Source: Fimbriimonadia bacterium (lineage in GTDB: Bacteria; Armatimonadota; Fimbriimonadia; Fimbriimonadales; JABRVX01). Taken from it: a DNA stretch of 64,000 nt. Shown in pieces: positions 51,001-59,014 of this stretch (position 1 is the stretch's first letter; each line of letters opens with the position of its first letter). The stretch covers positions 1 through 64,000 of the forward strand of contig JABRVX010000008.1 of NCBI GenBank assembly GCA_039961735.1, read 5' to 3'. The position numbers and the translations under genes are program-made. The notes under the pieces were generated by a model that saw only the letters and a list, made by a program, of their open reading frames with translations, ran no database searches and was not told the origin of the DNA.

Positions 51001-51152
51001 TTCTTGTAGTCATAATTGTTCTTCTGGCCGCCGTGCTCCCGCAGGAAATTGATTTTGGCCTTGCCTGTCATGTGGAGCCAGCCGATCGCCTCACACGCCA
51101 GAAGCAAGGGGCGATAGTGCCGCAACGTGTCCGGAAGTTGAAATCCCGTCAT
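48072..51152 (-). CDS. csx11: Cas10-like large subunit, probable Csx11 family
   Basis: A 1026-residue protein with the order of Cas10: helical N terminus (RHYRPLLLACEAIGWLHMTG), SLFDQSYVAAALFKSAVAG near 224, a first palm-like region (about 270-335, RDGQTCVFSFPG), a zinc cluster (Cys420, 432, 435, 450, 453), a second palm-like strand VALVTMSLDIEPWLDG (486-501) and a third block RFRVLLPLEAAS (748-759). The last lies where GGDD would be in Cmr2, and no GGDD or N-terminal HD pair is present. So cyclic oligoadenylate synthesis and DNA cleavage by this subunit are not expected. Csx11 is a known large Cas10 variant found with RAMP modules; I assign it from memory of that family, not from a search. 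Confidence 0.75.
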   Translation of the reverse strand: MTGFQLPDTLRHYRPLLLACEAIGWLHMTGKAKINFLREHGGQKNNYDYKNWHGQENPPFLWDNLLQWVKRNYQTGSAKNLEWPDTLTAFISEHADGRSKPNLVGLLQAGHAMASGIEKNLPAATSKYLGQDVTHMWLSTVFGHPVRNLIADPPELLNDNGWKGLLDRIEQLLTELKQLGDNSSPNDIDGWWRWRDGAVGPEGWLRTAFTGTLAETRLPNNDVSLFDQSYVAAALFKSAVAGAILEGDSFPWKIKDKSGNEKANDSLKQQTRWRLLTIGIGADHYEARAIKIGDSTGARLALDEFFGRVCKLVEVDLAFGSLLYRDGQTCVFSFPGERFGHKSKGCQGGDLQIAGWQKWLTEQIDDYASDANLETPPYCSISEPSRSLVGMTAEIRKARETMAVPLHRNWQIPGQDSPACASHADRSDGHVCPVCLVRRSRSGTDKQMPCDPCKARRTHRLDMWLEGKLGSDSIWISELADANDRVALVTMSLDIEPWLDGTRLDALRTQAIPEWRKFNPLLKNQPNPIDPAACFDSLLQHIKGKLQSFDKTDPVLSGLQEGYPHERDWPSFFSKIVEDRTDSPQWDALDENTRAAWLTHQLFCKLASPGRIYRFWRQAEDFFKALLAEFREIAAADQNRWRVRRLVIKPDNGSSGSWEDRQIYGGRYGDAPVSLLYREQTKDFLSICNLARLLKPEQDKDFLRGITLELKADDSVRAKQLVVQSATDDTGALGVYHPVIPLELSPVRFRVLLPLEAASTCVDRAIEKWKDQFGRVWDRLPLRVGVVAFPRMTPFQAVIDAARNIESDMDGIKEPETWRVAGCETREGVTSLSLKSLDHPHETLKTIPVRLPDGRDDVFYPYLAVEDKQVRFPLDFQHPNGQVLRHAKDLRSGDGVLVYPSLIATIFMDGTARRFEPLSRRQITEWLRMRDLWRLMDRHAQSQTALRGAWSELVERRGVWQGPDETWFEGGKTAWLDLARAVFHERLGVRGACLETLVQAAGDGLLDWSLEWHMSVLKKQVSGGDR

Positions 51153-52156
51153 TGGTCACCTCCCTTCCGGGCAATTCGGCTTTTCATCTCCGCTTTGAAT
51201 CCTTCCGCGTCCTTGAGAGTGAAGGAACCGGGTGTGCTCTGCTCACGTACCAGAGTGCCAAGGTCCTGAAGGCTGTGGAGAGTTTTCTTTGTGGATCGCG
51301 GTTCAGCCTTTGGCGGTTGCGCGGTGGCCTTCAACATTCCTGTCCAGGTATCGATTCGAGCAGTGCCCCATCCGGCGGTGCGCTTGGCGGAGATGCCGTA
51401 CGTTTCGAGAAGCGCCCTGATGCTGTCGATGAAGCCGTCGATGAAGTCGGCCAGCATTACTTTGTCGCGTTCGATTTCCCCCGGTAGCGGCGCGTAGAGC
51501 AACCGCAACCTGCCTTTTGTCCCGGCTGGGACGATCTCATAGTAAATGGGTTGCGTCCCGGCCCGGCGGGTACGGCTGTGGGGATTAATCACCTCAAAGC
51601 CGATTTTATTGAACCAGGTGGGATAGAAGACAAGGGCGCCGGAGCGGAATTGCTCATCCTCTCCCTTCTCGTTGCCGAAGAGATGGATGATCCAGGAAGG
51701 GTCTTTCCAGCCATCCATTTGCATATCGTGCTTTTCAAGATGATCTGACAAGCCCGCCTGCATCCGGCAGGCCCAGCGAAGAAGTCCCTTCCAGGAGGCC
51801 GCTGACATAAACGGCACTCCGAAAACCCTGTCTTTGCGGACCGGGTTATCCAGCACGTGGAAGGGGCGGTCGTCCTTCGAGTACCAGGGTGACACCAGCG
51901 TGAAAGAAACGTCGATGCCGAACCAGGTCGAATCCGGCAGGGAAACATGGTCTGGCTCAAGGTGAAGGTCCGGAGGGAGATTGAGCTCCAGTTCAGCCGC
52001 TCGTTTCATGTAGCATTGACGTGCTTTGTTCTTCTCCCCGTCACGACAGGACCAGACCACGCATCCATCCACAAAGCCTGAAGCGAGACCGCCTTCATTC
52101 ACCTGTTTTGGGCAGGCTTGTATTTCGGCCAAGGAGGCGTAAAGATCAAAACTCAT
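51149..52156 (-). CDS. Cmr6-like RAMP
   Basis: A 335-residue RAMP. The core has SPWYSKDDRPFHVLDNPV, the loop VFGVPFMSAASWKGLLRWA (G-P-x-S-x-K-G-L-L-R as in Cmr6) and a closing GWGTARIDTW. In type III-B complexes Cmr6 sits at the 3' end of the crRNA. The start at 52156 is fixed by AAGGAGG 7 nt upstream and the ATGA overlap with the Cmr1-like stop. Residues about 280-335 are a polar tail without a match. Confidence 0.75.
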   Translation of the reverse strand: MSFDLYASLAEIQACPKQVNEGGLASGFVDGCVVWSCRDGEKNKARQCYMKRAAELELNLPPDLHLEPDHVSLPDSTWFGIDVSFTLVSPWYSKDDRPFHVLDNPVRKDRVFGVPFMSAASWKGLLRWACRMQAGLSDHLEKHDMQMDGWKDPSWIIHLFGNEKGEDEQFRSGALVFYPTWFNKIGFEVINPHSRTRRAGTQPIYYEIVPAGTKGRLRLLYAPLPGEIERDKVMLADFIDGFIDSIRALLETYGISAKRTAGWGTARIDTWTGMLKATAQPPKAEPRSTKKTLHSLQDLGTLVREQSTPGSFTLKDAEGFKAEMKSRIARKGGDQ

Positions 52157-53121
52157 AAGCGGTCCTCCTTCCCGGCGAATAGTTGATCTATGATCTTGTC
52201 CCCGGCGAGAAAATCCCAGCCGTTCTGTCCCCAAGCGTTCGTCAGACGCCCCTTCATGGTGTTGAAATCGATCAGTCCGGGTTTTACGAAGCCGAAGGTT
52301 CTTGCGGGGTTCTTGAAGCTGAACACCTTCTTGCTCTCCTGCTGAGAGCCGGCAAGCCATCTGACTATTCCATCGTTCCGGGTGGCCAACTGTTGTCCTT
52401 GATTTTTTGCCTCCTGTCGTCCGATCACTTGGTTAAAAGTACTCTTATTGTTGTCTACCCGCCCGAGATACTTTCCGTTCACGCACCAGAAGTGCTGTAG
52501 AGAAGCCCAGGCGAACTCATCGTGACTGAGCTTCCGCCATTTGGATAGGTATGTTTCCAAATCACCCCGACCTGTTCGATCGAATTGCCGAGACGTGACC
52601 ATCTGCACCAAGCCATAGTCTTTGTGGTGCAGCCTGCTTGCCCGACTGGGTTCGTCCGTTGGCTTGAATACCGTCTTGCCACCGATGGCCCCATATTCGG
52701 CGATCAGACGAAGGGTGGCATCCAGGATGGCCCACTCTTCAACGCGGATCGGACGGAGGGGTGTGAAACGAAGACTGAACTCTTCGTCTTTCTTTATTTG
52801 AGGTGAGATTTTCGTTTCGGCATTGTTTCTGGCCTCTCGGATATTGCCATTCTTGTCGAGGACTTCAAATTTGAACTTCCGCGCCCAACCTGTACAGCCG
52901 AATAGTTCGCAGACAACACAATGGTTCCGGTCTTCACATTTCCTATCGGTTGGATCACAGGCGCTGCCGCCCAGACCTCGCACCAACACCTCAAACCACC
53001 AGCGGATGGAACCAAGCAGGCCGGTGGTAATCAGACGGTCCGATTTTCCATTGAGGTCGCCGGTCCACAACTCCGTCAGGGCCTTGAGTTTAAAGGTTCG
53101 TTCGCTTCTCGTGAGAGCCAT
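52153..53121 (-). CDS. Cmr1-like RAMP
   Basis: A 322-residue protein with strong Cmr1 features: FKLKALTELWTGDLNGK, TTGLLGSIRWWFEVLVRGLGG, and CVVCELFGCTGWARKFKFEV with an upstream Cys pair (ACDPTDRKC) that may bind zinc. Cmr1 caps the 3' end of the crRNA and helps bind target RNA. I chose the ATG at 53121 because GAGAGG is 6 nt upstream; the ATG at 53142 overlaps the DUF499 stop but has a badly spaced site. It is the first cas gene after the ATPase gene. Confidence 0.85.
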   Translation of the reverse strand: MALTRSERTFKLKALTELWTGDLNGKSDRLITTGLLGSIRWWFEVLVRGLGGSACDPTDRKCEDRNHCVVCELFGCTGWARKFKFEVLDKNGNIREARNNAETKISPQIKKDEEFSLRFTPLRPIRVEEWAILDATLRLIAEYGAIGGKTVFKPTDEPSRASRLHHKDYGLVQMVTSRQFDRTGRGDLETYLSKWRKLSHDEFAWASLQHFWCVNGKYLGRVDNNKSTFNQVIGRQEAKNQGQQLATRNDGIVRWLAGSQQESKKVFSFKNPARTFGFVKPGLIDFNTMKGRLTNAWGQNGWDFLAGDKIIDQLFAGKEDRL

Positions 53122-53138
53122 GGTTTCCCTCTCTTCGT

Positions 53139-56051
53139 TCATTCCTCCGCAGTCCGCTCGATGTCTGCTTCGTCAAGCGGTTCGTCCACGGCGTTGCGCA
53201 GCCAGGATGGATCGAAGCCGGCAGCCGACGAACCCTCGACGCGGATGCGCACCCTGCCCCCGTCGGATTTATCGGCCAGGTTTGCGATGGCAGGGAATGC
53301 CTTGAAGACCTGTTCTCTGGTGGCTTCGAAGGCAAAAGCGACCCGTTTCTTCCGACCGGCGGCATCCGTGCCCGTCGTGACAGGTCCAGTACTGGTTGCC
53401 ACATCAATTCCGGCCGGGCCCTCTCGGATGCTCGGTGGAGGAGGTGCGCCTGTATCGCCAGGGAAAACGCCTGCGGGTTGGACCGCCGGGGCTTCCGGGA
53501 CGGCTGCCGGCATCATGAGAAAGCCGGAATCGAAATCGACCTCGTCATCGGCAATGGAGCGGCCGAAAATCACCTTGTCGCGATTGATCTGATATCTTCC
53601 ATCAGGACCAAGAACAGGGCTGCCCCCGCTTACATACGCGAAGACGCTTTCCGATACACCGCGAGCGATGCCTTTGCGCAGGACGGATGCGGATTCCAAC
53701 CGGGGCGGCGCAATATCTCGGAAGAACGATTCAAGCACATCGGACGCCTTGATGCCCATGAGCGGCGGCTCACCCTCGCTTAAGCGTTCGCCGAGCCGCA
53801 CTCGCTCGGCGATTTTCCGCGGCGTCACCGATCCGTGAATGCGCGGCGTTCCCACGCTGGTGAGAAGTTCCATGATCCGCTCGTGGACGCCGGTCGCCTG
53901 AAGCGGTCGCCCGCCCCGTTCCACTTTCTCTATTTCCAACTCGCCATCCTGAACCCGAGGCAACCACGCGGCCGTGTAAAGCTCCCGGAAGCATGACTCG
54001 GCGGCAGCCTGCTCGGTGCGTTTCCTCTCCCGGAGTTGATCAAGCTGGTCCTTGGTGAGCCGAAGTTGCTGCTTCTTGGCTTCCACACGGTCGATGGCCA
54101 AGAGATACCGGACGGCACGCCGCAAAGCCTCGATTTGTTTCTTTTCCGGTATCGCGAGTCCCAGCCCGTTGCGGAATCGCCGGGGACGATCCCCGTATTT
54201 GGTCAGGTACTCCTTGGCCTGACGTTCCTGCTCCGACTTGCCCTCGGCAGCAAACTCAAGGGGCAGGTAGGCAACGAGAAAACGGGGGTCCTCGTCGGGG
54301 ATGTCCTGACTCTTTGCCGGCCAGACGATGGCCGTGTGGTGTCCGGCTAGGCGGGTATCCAGCATCTCCTTGATCTGGCTTCGGACCGGGCCGTGACCAC
54401 GAGCCTGAGAATCCTCGCGGGCAACGGTCTGCTCCGCGTCCTCGATCAACTTGGTGACATTCGGGTCCTTCTTGAAGCAGTACCGGACACCGTCGTAATG
54501 CAGGTACAGGCATGTGTTGCGAAGCTCGGATAAGACGGCGGTGGCCGTGATGTTGTCCAGGTCGGGGCCGACGCAGGCCGCAAGCAGTTCGTTTTCCGTA
54601 ACGCCGGGCGGCAGTGTCTCGTCGTTGCCCGAGCCCTCTCGCCGGAGTCCGCCGAACGAGTAAAGAAGGATTGCCGTGGCGATACGCGTGGCTGGCTTCA
54701 CGCTGGCAAGCGCGGGGGTCTCGCGCGCCATCCGGTCGTCGATGCGTTTTGCCCGGGCGTTTGGACCGTCGATGTCCGCCGTGATGACCGGGTCGTAGTC
54801 GTTCTGTACCCCGAGCTCTTTGAGCATCTTCACTCGGACATCCACGTCCTTCACCGGCACGTCTCCGGGCCCGAGAAGCGCCTTGGCCCCGCCGTTCTTC
54901 TTGAGGGAATGCATGCAGGAGGCAAGGAACCGCAGCGCGCCGCGTGTCCTCTGGAAGGCATCCACCGCGGTCCAGCGTTCCCTCATGATGTCAATGAGCG
55001 CAGGATGGAATGGATACGCCGCCCGCATCCGATCACGCAGCAGACGGCCTTCCTCCTCGGCCTGCTGGCGCTCGGAGGGGGTTTCGGCATGAGCCCGCTG
55101 CATGCCGGTCACGACGTCCTGATATGCCGTGGAAACTTCAGTTGCTGAGGAAGCGTCGGGAGCGCCGCCAAGAAGACGCCGCTGAAGGATCGGAAGGACC
55201 TCATCCCCTGAGACAGGTTCCCTAAGTTGGTCCACCCGAGATGCGAGTTTGTCGATCTCGGCAAGCAGTCCCACGTTGCCCAGGGCCTCCCTGGCGCTCC
55301 AGGTCAGGGAATAGACGAGCGCCGCCTTCTCGCTCCCGGCCACCTCGACGGTCAGGTTCTGGAAGAAATCCTTGGCCTGGCGCTGGAGCGTCGAATCAAG
55401 GACGCTGACCGCAGCGGAGCGCTCCATGTATTTGAGCACTTCGTCGAGGAGGATCAGAACCGGCCTGCCGCCAGCCCCCTTGGTGAGCAGATCGCGAATC
55501 ACATCCCCGCCCGGGGCCACGCGATCCTTGTCGTGGTCGGCCACCAGGGGAAAGGCCTTTTCGGGGTCGATCTGCCAGGCGATCCAGCCCCACATGGTCT
55601 GGATCGTGCGGCCGTCTTCCAGCGTCTTGCCGTTACGGGCATCGAACTTCTCGCCGTCGAAAACCGCCACTGCCACATTGCCGGGCCGGGCGAATTCCTT
55701 AGCCTCAGGGATGCCGTCCAGCGCATCTCGCTTTCGCGCGGCATGGAACAGCGACGCCAGGGTGTGCGACTTTCCCCCGCCGAAAGGCACCCGGAGTTTC
55801 AATACCCGGTTGTAACCGGACTTGCCGGAAAGGGAGGCCAGCACTTCGTCCAGGAGCTTCCGCAGATCGGCCGTGAGATATGTCGCCCGGAAGAAGGCCT
55901 CCGGGTCCCGGTTGACCACGGGAACATTGGGATCATTGGCGGCGATGGCTCCGAGATCGATGGCGAACACCGCCTCGGTAAGCGCCCCCGCTTCCACATC
56001 AGGATGGAGCTTGACCAGGTCGGTCCAGGGACGAAAGTGGTGCGTGCTCAT
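53139..56051 (-). CDS. DUF499-type P-loop ATPase
   Basis: A 970-residue ATPase. Walker A is RVPFGGGKSHT (about 87-97) and Walker B GRPVLILLDEVLKYM (about 195-209), followed by an AAA-like domain (FLASCMHSLKKNGG, sensor-like TWSAREALG). The middle has a long coiled segment (VEAKKQQLRLTKDQLDQLRE) and a winged-helix-like region; a Pro/Gly-rich linker near 850-890 leads to a C-terminal domain. DUF499 proteins occur in defence islands next to DUF1156 methylases. It probably uses ATP to remodel or load a DNA-bound complex. It overlaps the methylase gene by 4 bases and abuts the first cas gene. Confidence 0.85.
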   Translation of the reverse strand: MSTHHFRPWTDLVKLHPDVEAGALTEAVFAIDLGAIAANDPNVPVVNRDPEAFFRATYLTADLRKLLDEVLASLSGKSGYNRVLKLRVPFGGGKSHTLASLFHAARKRDALDGIPEAKEFARPGNVAVAVFDGEKFDARNGKTLEDGRTIQTMWGWIAWQIDPEKAFPLVADHDKDRVAPGGDVIRDLLTKGAGGRPVLILLDEVLKYMERSAAVSVLDSTLQRQAKDFFQNLTVEVAGSEKAALVYSLTWSAREALGNVGLLAEIDKLASRVDQLREPVSGDEVLPILQRRLLGGAPDASSATEVSTAYQDVVTGMQRAHAETPSERQQAEEEGRLLRDRMRAAYPFHPALIDIMRERWTAVDAFQRTRGALRFLASCMHSLKKNGGAKALLGPGDVPVKDVDVRVKMLKELGVQNDYDPVITADIDGPNARAKRIDDRMARETPALASVKPATRIATAILLYSFGGLRREGSGNDETLPPGVTENELLAACVGPDLDNITATAVLSELRNTCLYLHYDGVRYCFKKDPNVTKLIEDAEQTVAREDSQARGHGPVRSQIKEMLDTRLAGHHTAIVWPAKSQDIPDEDPRFLVAYLPLEFAAEGKSEQERQAKEYLTKYGDRPRRFRNGLGLAIPEKKQIEALRRAVRYLLAIDRVEAKKQQLRLTKDQLDQLRERKRTEQAAAESCFRELYTAAWLPRVQDGELEIEKVERGGRPLQATGVHERIMELLTSVGTPRIHGSVTPRKIAERVRLGERLSEGEPPLMGIKASDVLESFFRDIAPPRLESASVLRKGIARGVSESVFAYVSGGSPVLGPDGRYQINRDKVIFGRSIADDEVDFDSGFLMMPAAVPEAPAVQPAGVFPGDTGAPPPPSIREGPAGIDVATSTGPVTTGTDAAGRKKRVAFAFEATREQVFKAFPAIANLADKSDGGRVRIRVEGSSAAGFDPSWLRNAVDEPLDEADIERTAEE

Positions 56052-59014
56052 TGTCTGTCTCCATCGAATTGCATGCGCATCTGACCGGTTTTGGAATCTA
56101 CATCCGACAGCCGTTGGTCGATGAGCGCCCGCCAGTTGGCGACGAGTTTCTTGAGCGCGGCGGATTCCGCCGGAGTGGTCGCCACAGCATGCTCGGGTCC
56201 GTCGTCCTTCCTGCCGGCCAACGCCGTTCCGGCCAAGGCTTGAGCCACCAGGCGCAGACGCTCCCGGTCCGGCCTCGCCTCGTCGAGGAAGTCATTCAGC
56301 TTGCGGGGTTCGTTTTCCACAAGCCAGAGGATACGATGCAGGGTATCAATAAGTGGGGCAGACGTGCCGTCATCCTTGGGCATGCCCAATTTTTCGTCGT
56401 CTCCCCGTTCGGCGAAATCTCGCAGCCGGTATTTGCCCTTCTTTTTTTCGACCAGCGCGCGGCTTCCGGACGAAAGGCCGTTCTGGCCGTCCAGCTCTAC
56501 ATTCTGGCCGTAGGTGAAAACGATGGCCTCGCCAGCGTCCATCTCGGCCGCCTTATAAGCGTAGCGCCAGAGCACGTAAAACCGGCTGGGCCCGTCCACC
56601 GCGGCAACGCCGCTTCCTGTTACCCCGAAGATCTTTTCGAGAAGCGTCTCCAGCACGACCCCTTCCACCTCGGCCAGAAACTTCTCGGCCGGGACCTCCT
56701 CGCCGTTTGCGTACTCCACGCGGGCAAATTTGGTGAAGGCGCGGAGCCCTGCACCTACCGCGGCAATGACCAGGTCCGCGCCGGTGATGCCCATCTTCCA
56801 GAGCGAATCGACCCGCTCTCGGACGATCTTATCGAGCTCGGACCGTACTTCGTCCTCATAAGAGCCGGTCAATGCACCTTCCCGTTTGCGGGCGACAAGG
56901 AAGATGCTGGAGGCGAGTGCCGCCGATGCGATTGCTCGAACTCGACCTGGTCGCTCAGTATCGAACGGCCAAGCTTCCGTGACGGTGAAGCCAGCCCTTC
57001 GAAGCGCGTCAACCAATGTAGCCCAGCCCAAAGTTGTCTTGTGGGCATATACAATCACCATCATGCCGTGCGCCTTCAGCACCCGGCATGATTCGCCGAA
57101 GGTCACTTCCATCATCGCTTCATATGCGCGTTTCGCTTTTCTTTTGTCGCCGTCATGACGAACCGCATCAGCCACTGCCTCAGCCTTCTTGGGCGTTCCT
57201 TCTGTCGAGAAGTGCTCTGAATACAGATGCCCCACAGTACGCTTGAGCCATACAAAAAAGAAGTCTGAGATGTCCGCGTATGGCACATTGTCGTAATAGG
57301 GAGGATCTGAAACAACGGCGTCGAGTGATCTATCTGGCCAAGGTAGATTCATCGCGGAACCGCGCACAACACTGGCCGGGCTCCCCGTGGCGGATAACGC
57401 ATCGATCACGCCGATTATCCAGACAAGCGCGCCTTGCGGGGAACCAGATGCATCACCGAAAGGAGCGAGCTCAACAAAATCCCAAACAAGAGGAAGCCCT
57501 TTTTGCGCGAAAGTGCTCTTGATGAACTGCCCCCCAGACTCCCATACACAGACAGTACTATCGTAGTCAGCCTGACGGTCCAGGAGAATGCCTAAATAGC
57601 TTGCGACTGCTCGTGCCCGCTCGGCCTCACAACTCGAAGAAATCATCTCCGCATGGGCTTGGCGAACACATGACGCAAGCGTAAGCAGGTACAGCAATTG
57701 ACGAGAAGTGAATAGGTCACCAAATGTGACAAGACCATACAAGGACGTCCAGTTACTATTCTTGGCGTCGGTCACTATCGGTTCGCTTGGTATCGAAAGC
57801 CCCGTGCGTGAACAAATATCCGCGATACGTTCTTGGATCGAACTCTCATCGGGCTGTGCTCCTCCCACGTCGTCGGCTGAAAGAAACACCTTTCCTCGAT
57901 GCCCTGGTCTAATACATCCAATGGTCATGATTTGTTGCCCCATGCGCTTAGCGCATCCTTCGGTCTTGACGTAAGCGCTGTCGGCCACGGTGCCGCAAAA
58001 CGGACATGTCGCATTACCGCCCTTCGAACCTGCGGCGGGGTCGAAACCAAGACCACGTTCGGATGTTGACTCCACGACTTCGAATCGAACGCGCTTTTCT
58101 CCCTTGGGAGCCACAAGCCTCAGGGCGACGTAGTTCTCCTTCTTCTTGCAAAGCCAGGTTTGTTTGGCCAATGGCACAGTAGCCCCGCACGAAGGGTTTT
58201 TGCAGCGGACGGTCCGCGTCCAGAGATAGGCAACCGGCATGAGGTATCCGGGAGGGATGCTTTCCTTGTCTGAAGATTGCCACATTTCTGACTGGACCGC
58301 CGGCCTGTTCCCTTTATATTTGGGATCGGGTATGAGCGGATACAAATCGCCGATCTCGGCCTTGACCTTCTCGAGCACCCAGTTCCCCCAGTACCGGACT
58401 TCCCCGGCCAACCCGCCCCAGGTCGTCTCACCCTTCGCATTCTTCGGCCCGGTCATGCCGCGCGCGCTCGGGTCGGGCTTTCCGTACTTCTGCGGATAGA
58501 CCAAGGTGCAGAGTTGGATGATGTGCGCCACTGGGTTGAGGTCGAGGGCGTAAGCTTCACAACCCAGGCGTAGGGCTTCCAGAGGGATGGCCCCACCACC
58601 GGCGAACATGTCGAGCACCTTGGGACGAGGGGCGCGGCCTTCTTCGATGTCCTCGACGGTGACCTTCTTGCCGGTCTCTTCGGTCAGCCGCTCGGCGTGG
58701 GCTTCGAGAATATGCCGCTGGGCTTCCTTGATGACGGTAGGGCTGCCAGGATACTTACAGAGCCGCTCGATGAACTTGGCCGCATTGGCCCTGCCCAGAC
58801 TCTGCTTCTTGTTGTCCGGCCCGTTCTCCGGGATGAACCGCGACGCCGGGACAAGCGCGCCATACACCGCGGCGCGACACGCCACCAAGGGCCGCCGCGC
58901 CCACCAGAGGTGAAGGGTCGAAATGTGCCCCTTGCGGACGGATTTCTCCCGCGACGCCTCGGCGCTGATGGCCTGGATCGGCAGAAAGTCTTCTATCAAT
59001 CTACGGTCGTTCAT
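56048..59014 (-). CDS. DUF1156-type adenine DNA methyltransferase with zinc ribbons
   Basis: A 988-residue putative DNA N6-adenine methylase. N-terminal DUF1156 segment: EKSVRKGHISTLHLWWARRP. SAM-binding motif I: VLDMFAGGGAIPLEA (133-147). Catalytic motif IV: SDPPYYDNVPYADISDFFF (569 onward). Between them are two Cys clusters (Cys271, 276, 289; Cys337, 340 in CPFCG) likely to bind zinc. The size exceeds common Dam-type enzymes and fits enzymes of large defence systems. It probably marks self DNA for the SNF2/ATPase module. It overlaps the DUF499 gene (56048-56051) and the UvrD-like pseudogene (59011-59014) by 4 bases each. Confidence 0.87.
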   Translation of the reverse strand: MNDRRLIEDFLPIQAISAEASREKSVRKGHISTLHLWWARRPLVACRAAVYGALVPASRFIPENGPDNKKQSLGRANAAKFIERLCKYPGSPTVIKEAQRHILEAHAERLTEETGKKVTVEDIEEGRAPRPKVLDMFAGGGAIPLEALRLGCEAYALDLNPVAHIIQLCTLVYPQKYGKPDPSARGMTGPKNAKGETTWGGLAGEVRYWGNWVLEKVKAEIGDLYPLIPDPKYKGNRPAVQSEMWQSSDKESIPPGYLMPVAYLWTRTVRCKNPSCGATVPLAKQTWLCKKKENYVALRLVAPKGEKRVRFEVVESTSERGLGFDPAAGSKGGNATCPFCGTVADSAYVKTEGCAKRMGQQIMTIGCIRPGHRGKVFLSADDVGGAQPDESSIQERIADICSRTGLSIPSEPIVTDAKNSNWTSLYGLVTFGDLFTSRQLLYLLTLASCVRQAHAEMISSSCEAERARAVASYLGILLDRQADYDSTVCVWESGGQFIKSTFAQKGLPLVWDFVELAPFGDASGSPQGALVWIIGVIDALSATGSPASVVRGSAMNLPWPDRSLDAVVSDPPYYDNVPYADISDFFFVWLKRTVGHLYSEHFSTEGTPKKAEAVADAVRHDGDKRKAKRAYEAMMEVTFGESCRVLKAHGMMVIVYAHKTTLGWATLVDALRRAGFTVTEAWPFDTERPGRVRAIASAALASSIFLVARKREGALTGSYEDEVRSELDKIVRERVDSLWKMGITGADLVIAAVGAGLRAFTKFARVEYANGEEVPAEKFLAEVEGVVLETLLEKIFGVTGSGVAAVDGPSRFYVLWRYAYKAAEMDAGEAIVFTYGQNVELDGQNGLSSGSRALVEKKKGKYRLRDFAERGDDEKLGMPKDDGTSAPLIDTLHRILWLVENEPRKLNDFLDEARPDRERLRLVAQALAGTALAGRKDDGPEHAVATTPAESAALKKLVANWRALIDQRLSDVDSKTGQMRMQFDGDRQ

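Noticed and set aside
52157-52360. N-terminal extension of the Cmr6-like protein
   Set aside because: The extra residues are the antisense-frame overlap with the Cmr1-like gene; the ATG at 52156 has AAGGAGG and an ATGA overlap.
45819-53121. Possible Cas6, Cas1, Cas2 or CARF gene within the cas cluster
   Set aside because: Every gene is assigned to a RAMP, small or large subunit by size and motif; no integrase, Cas6 glycine-loop protein or CARF domain could be seen.
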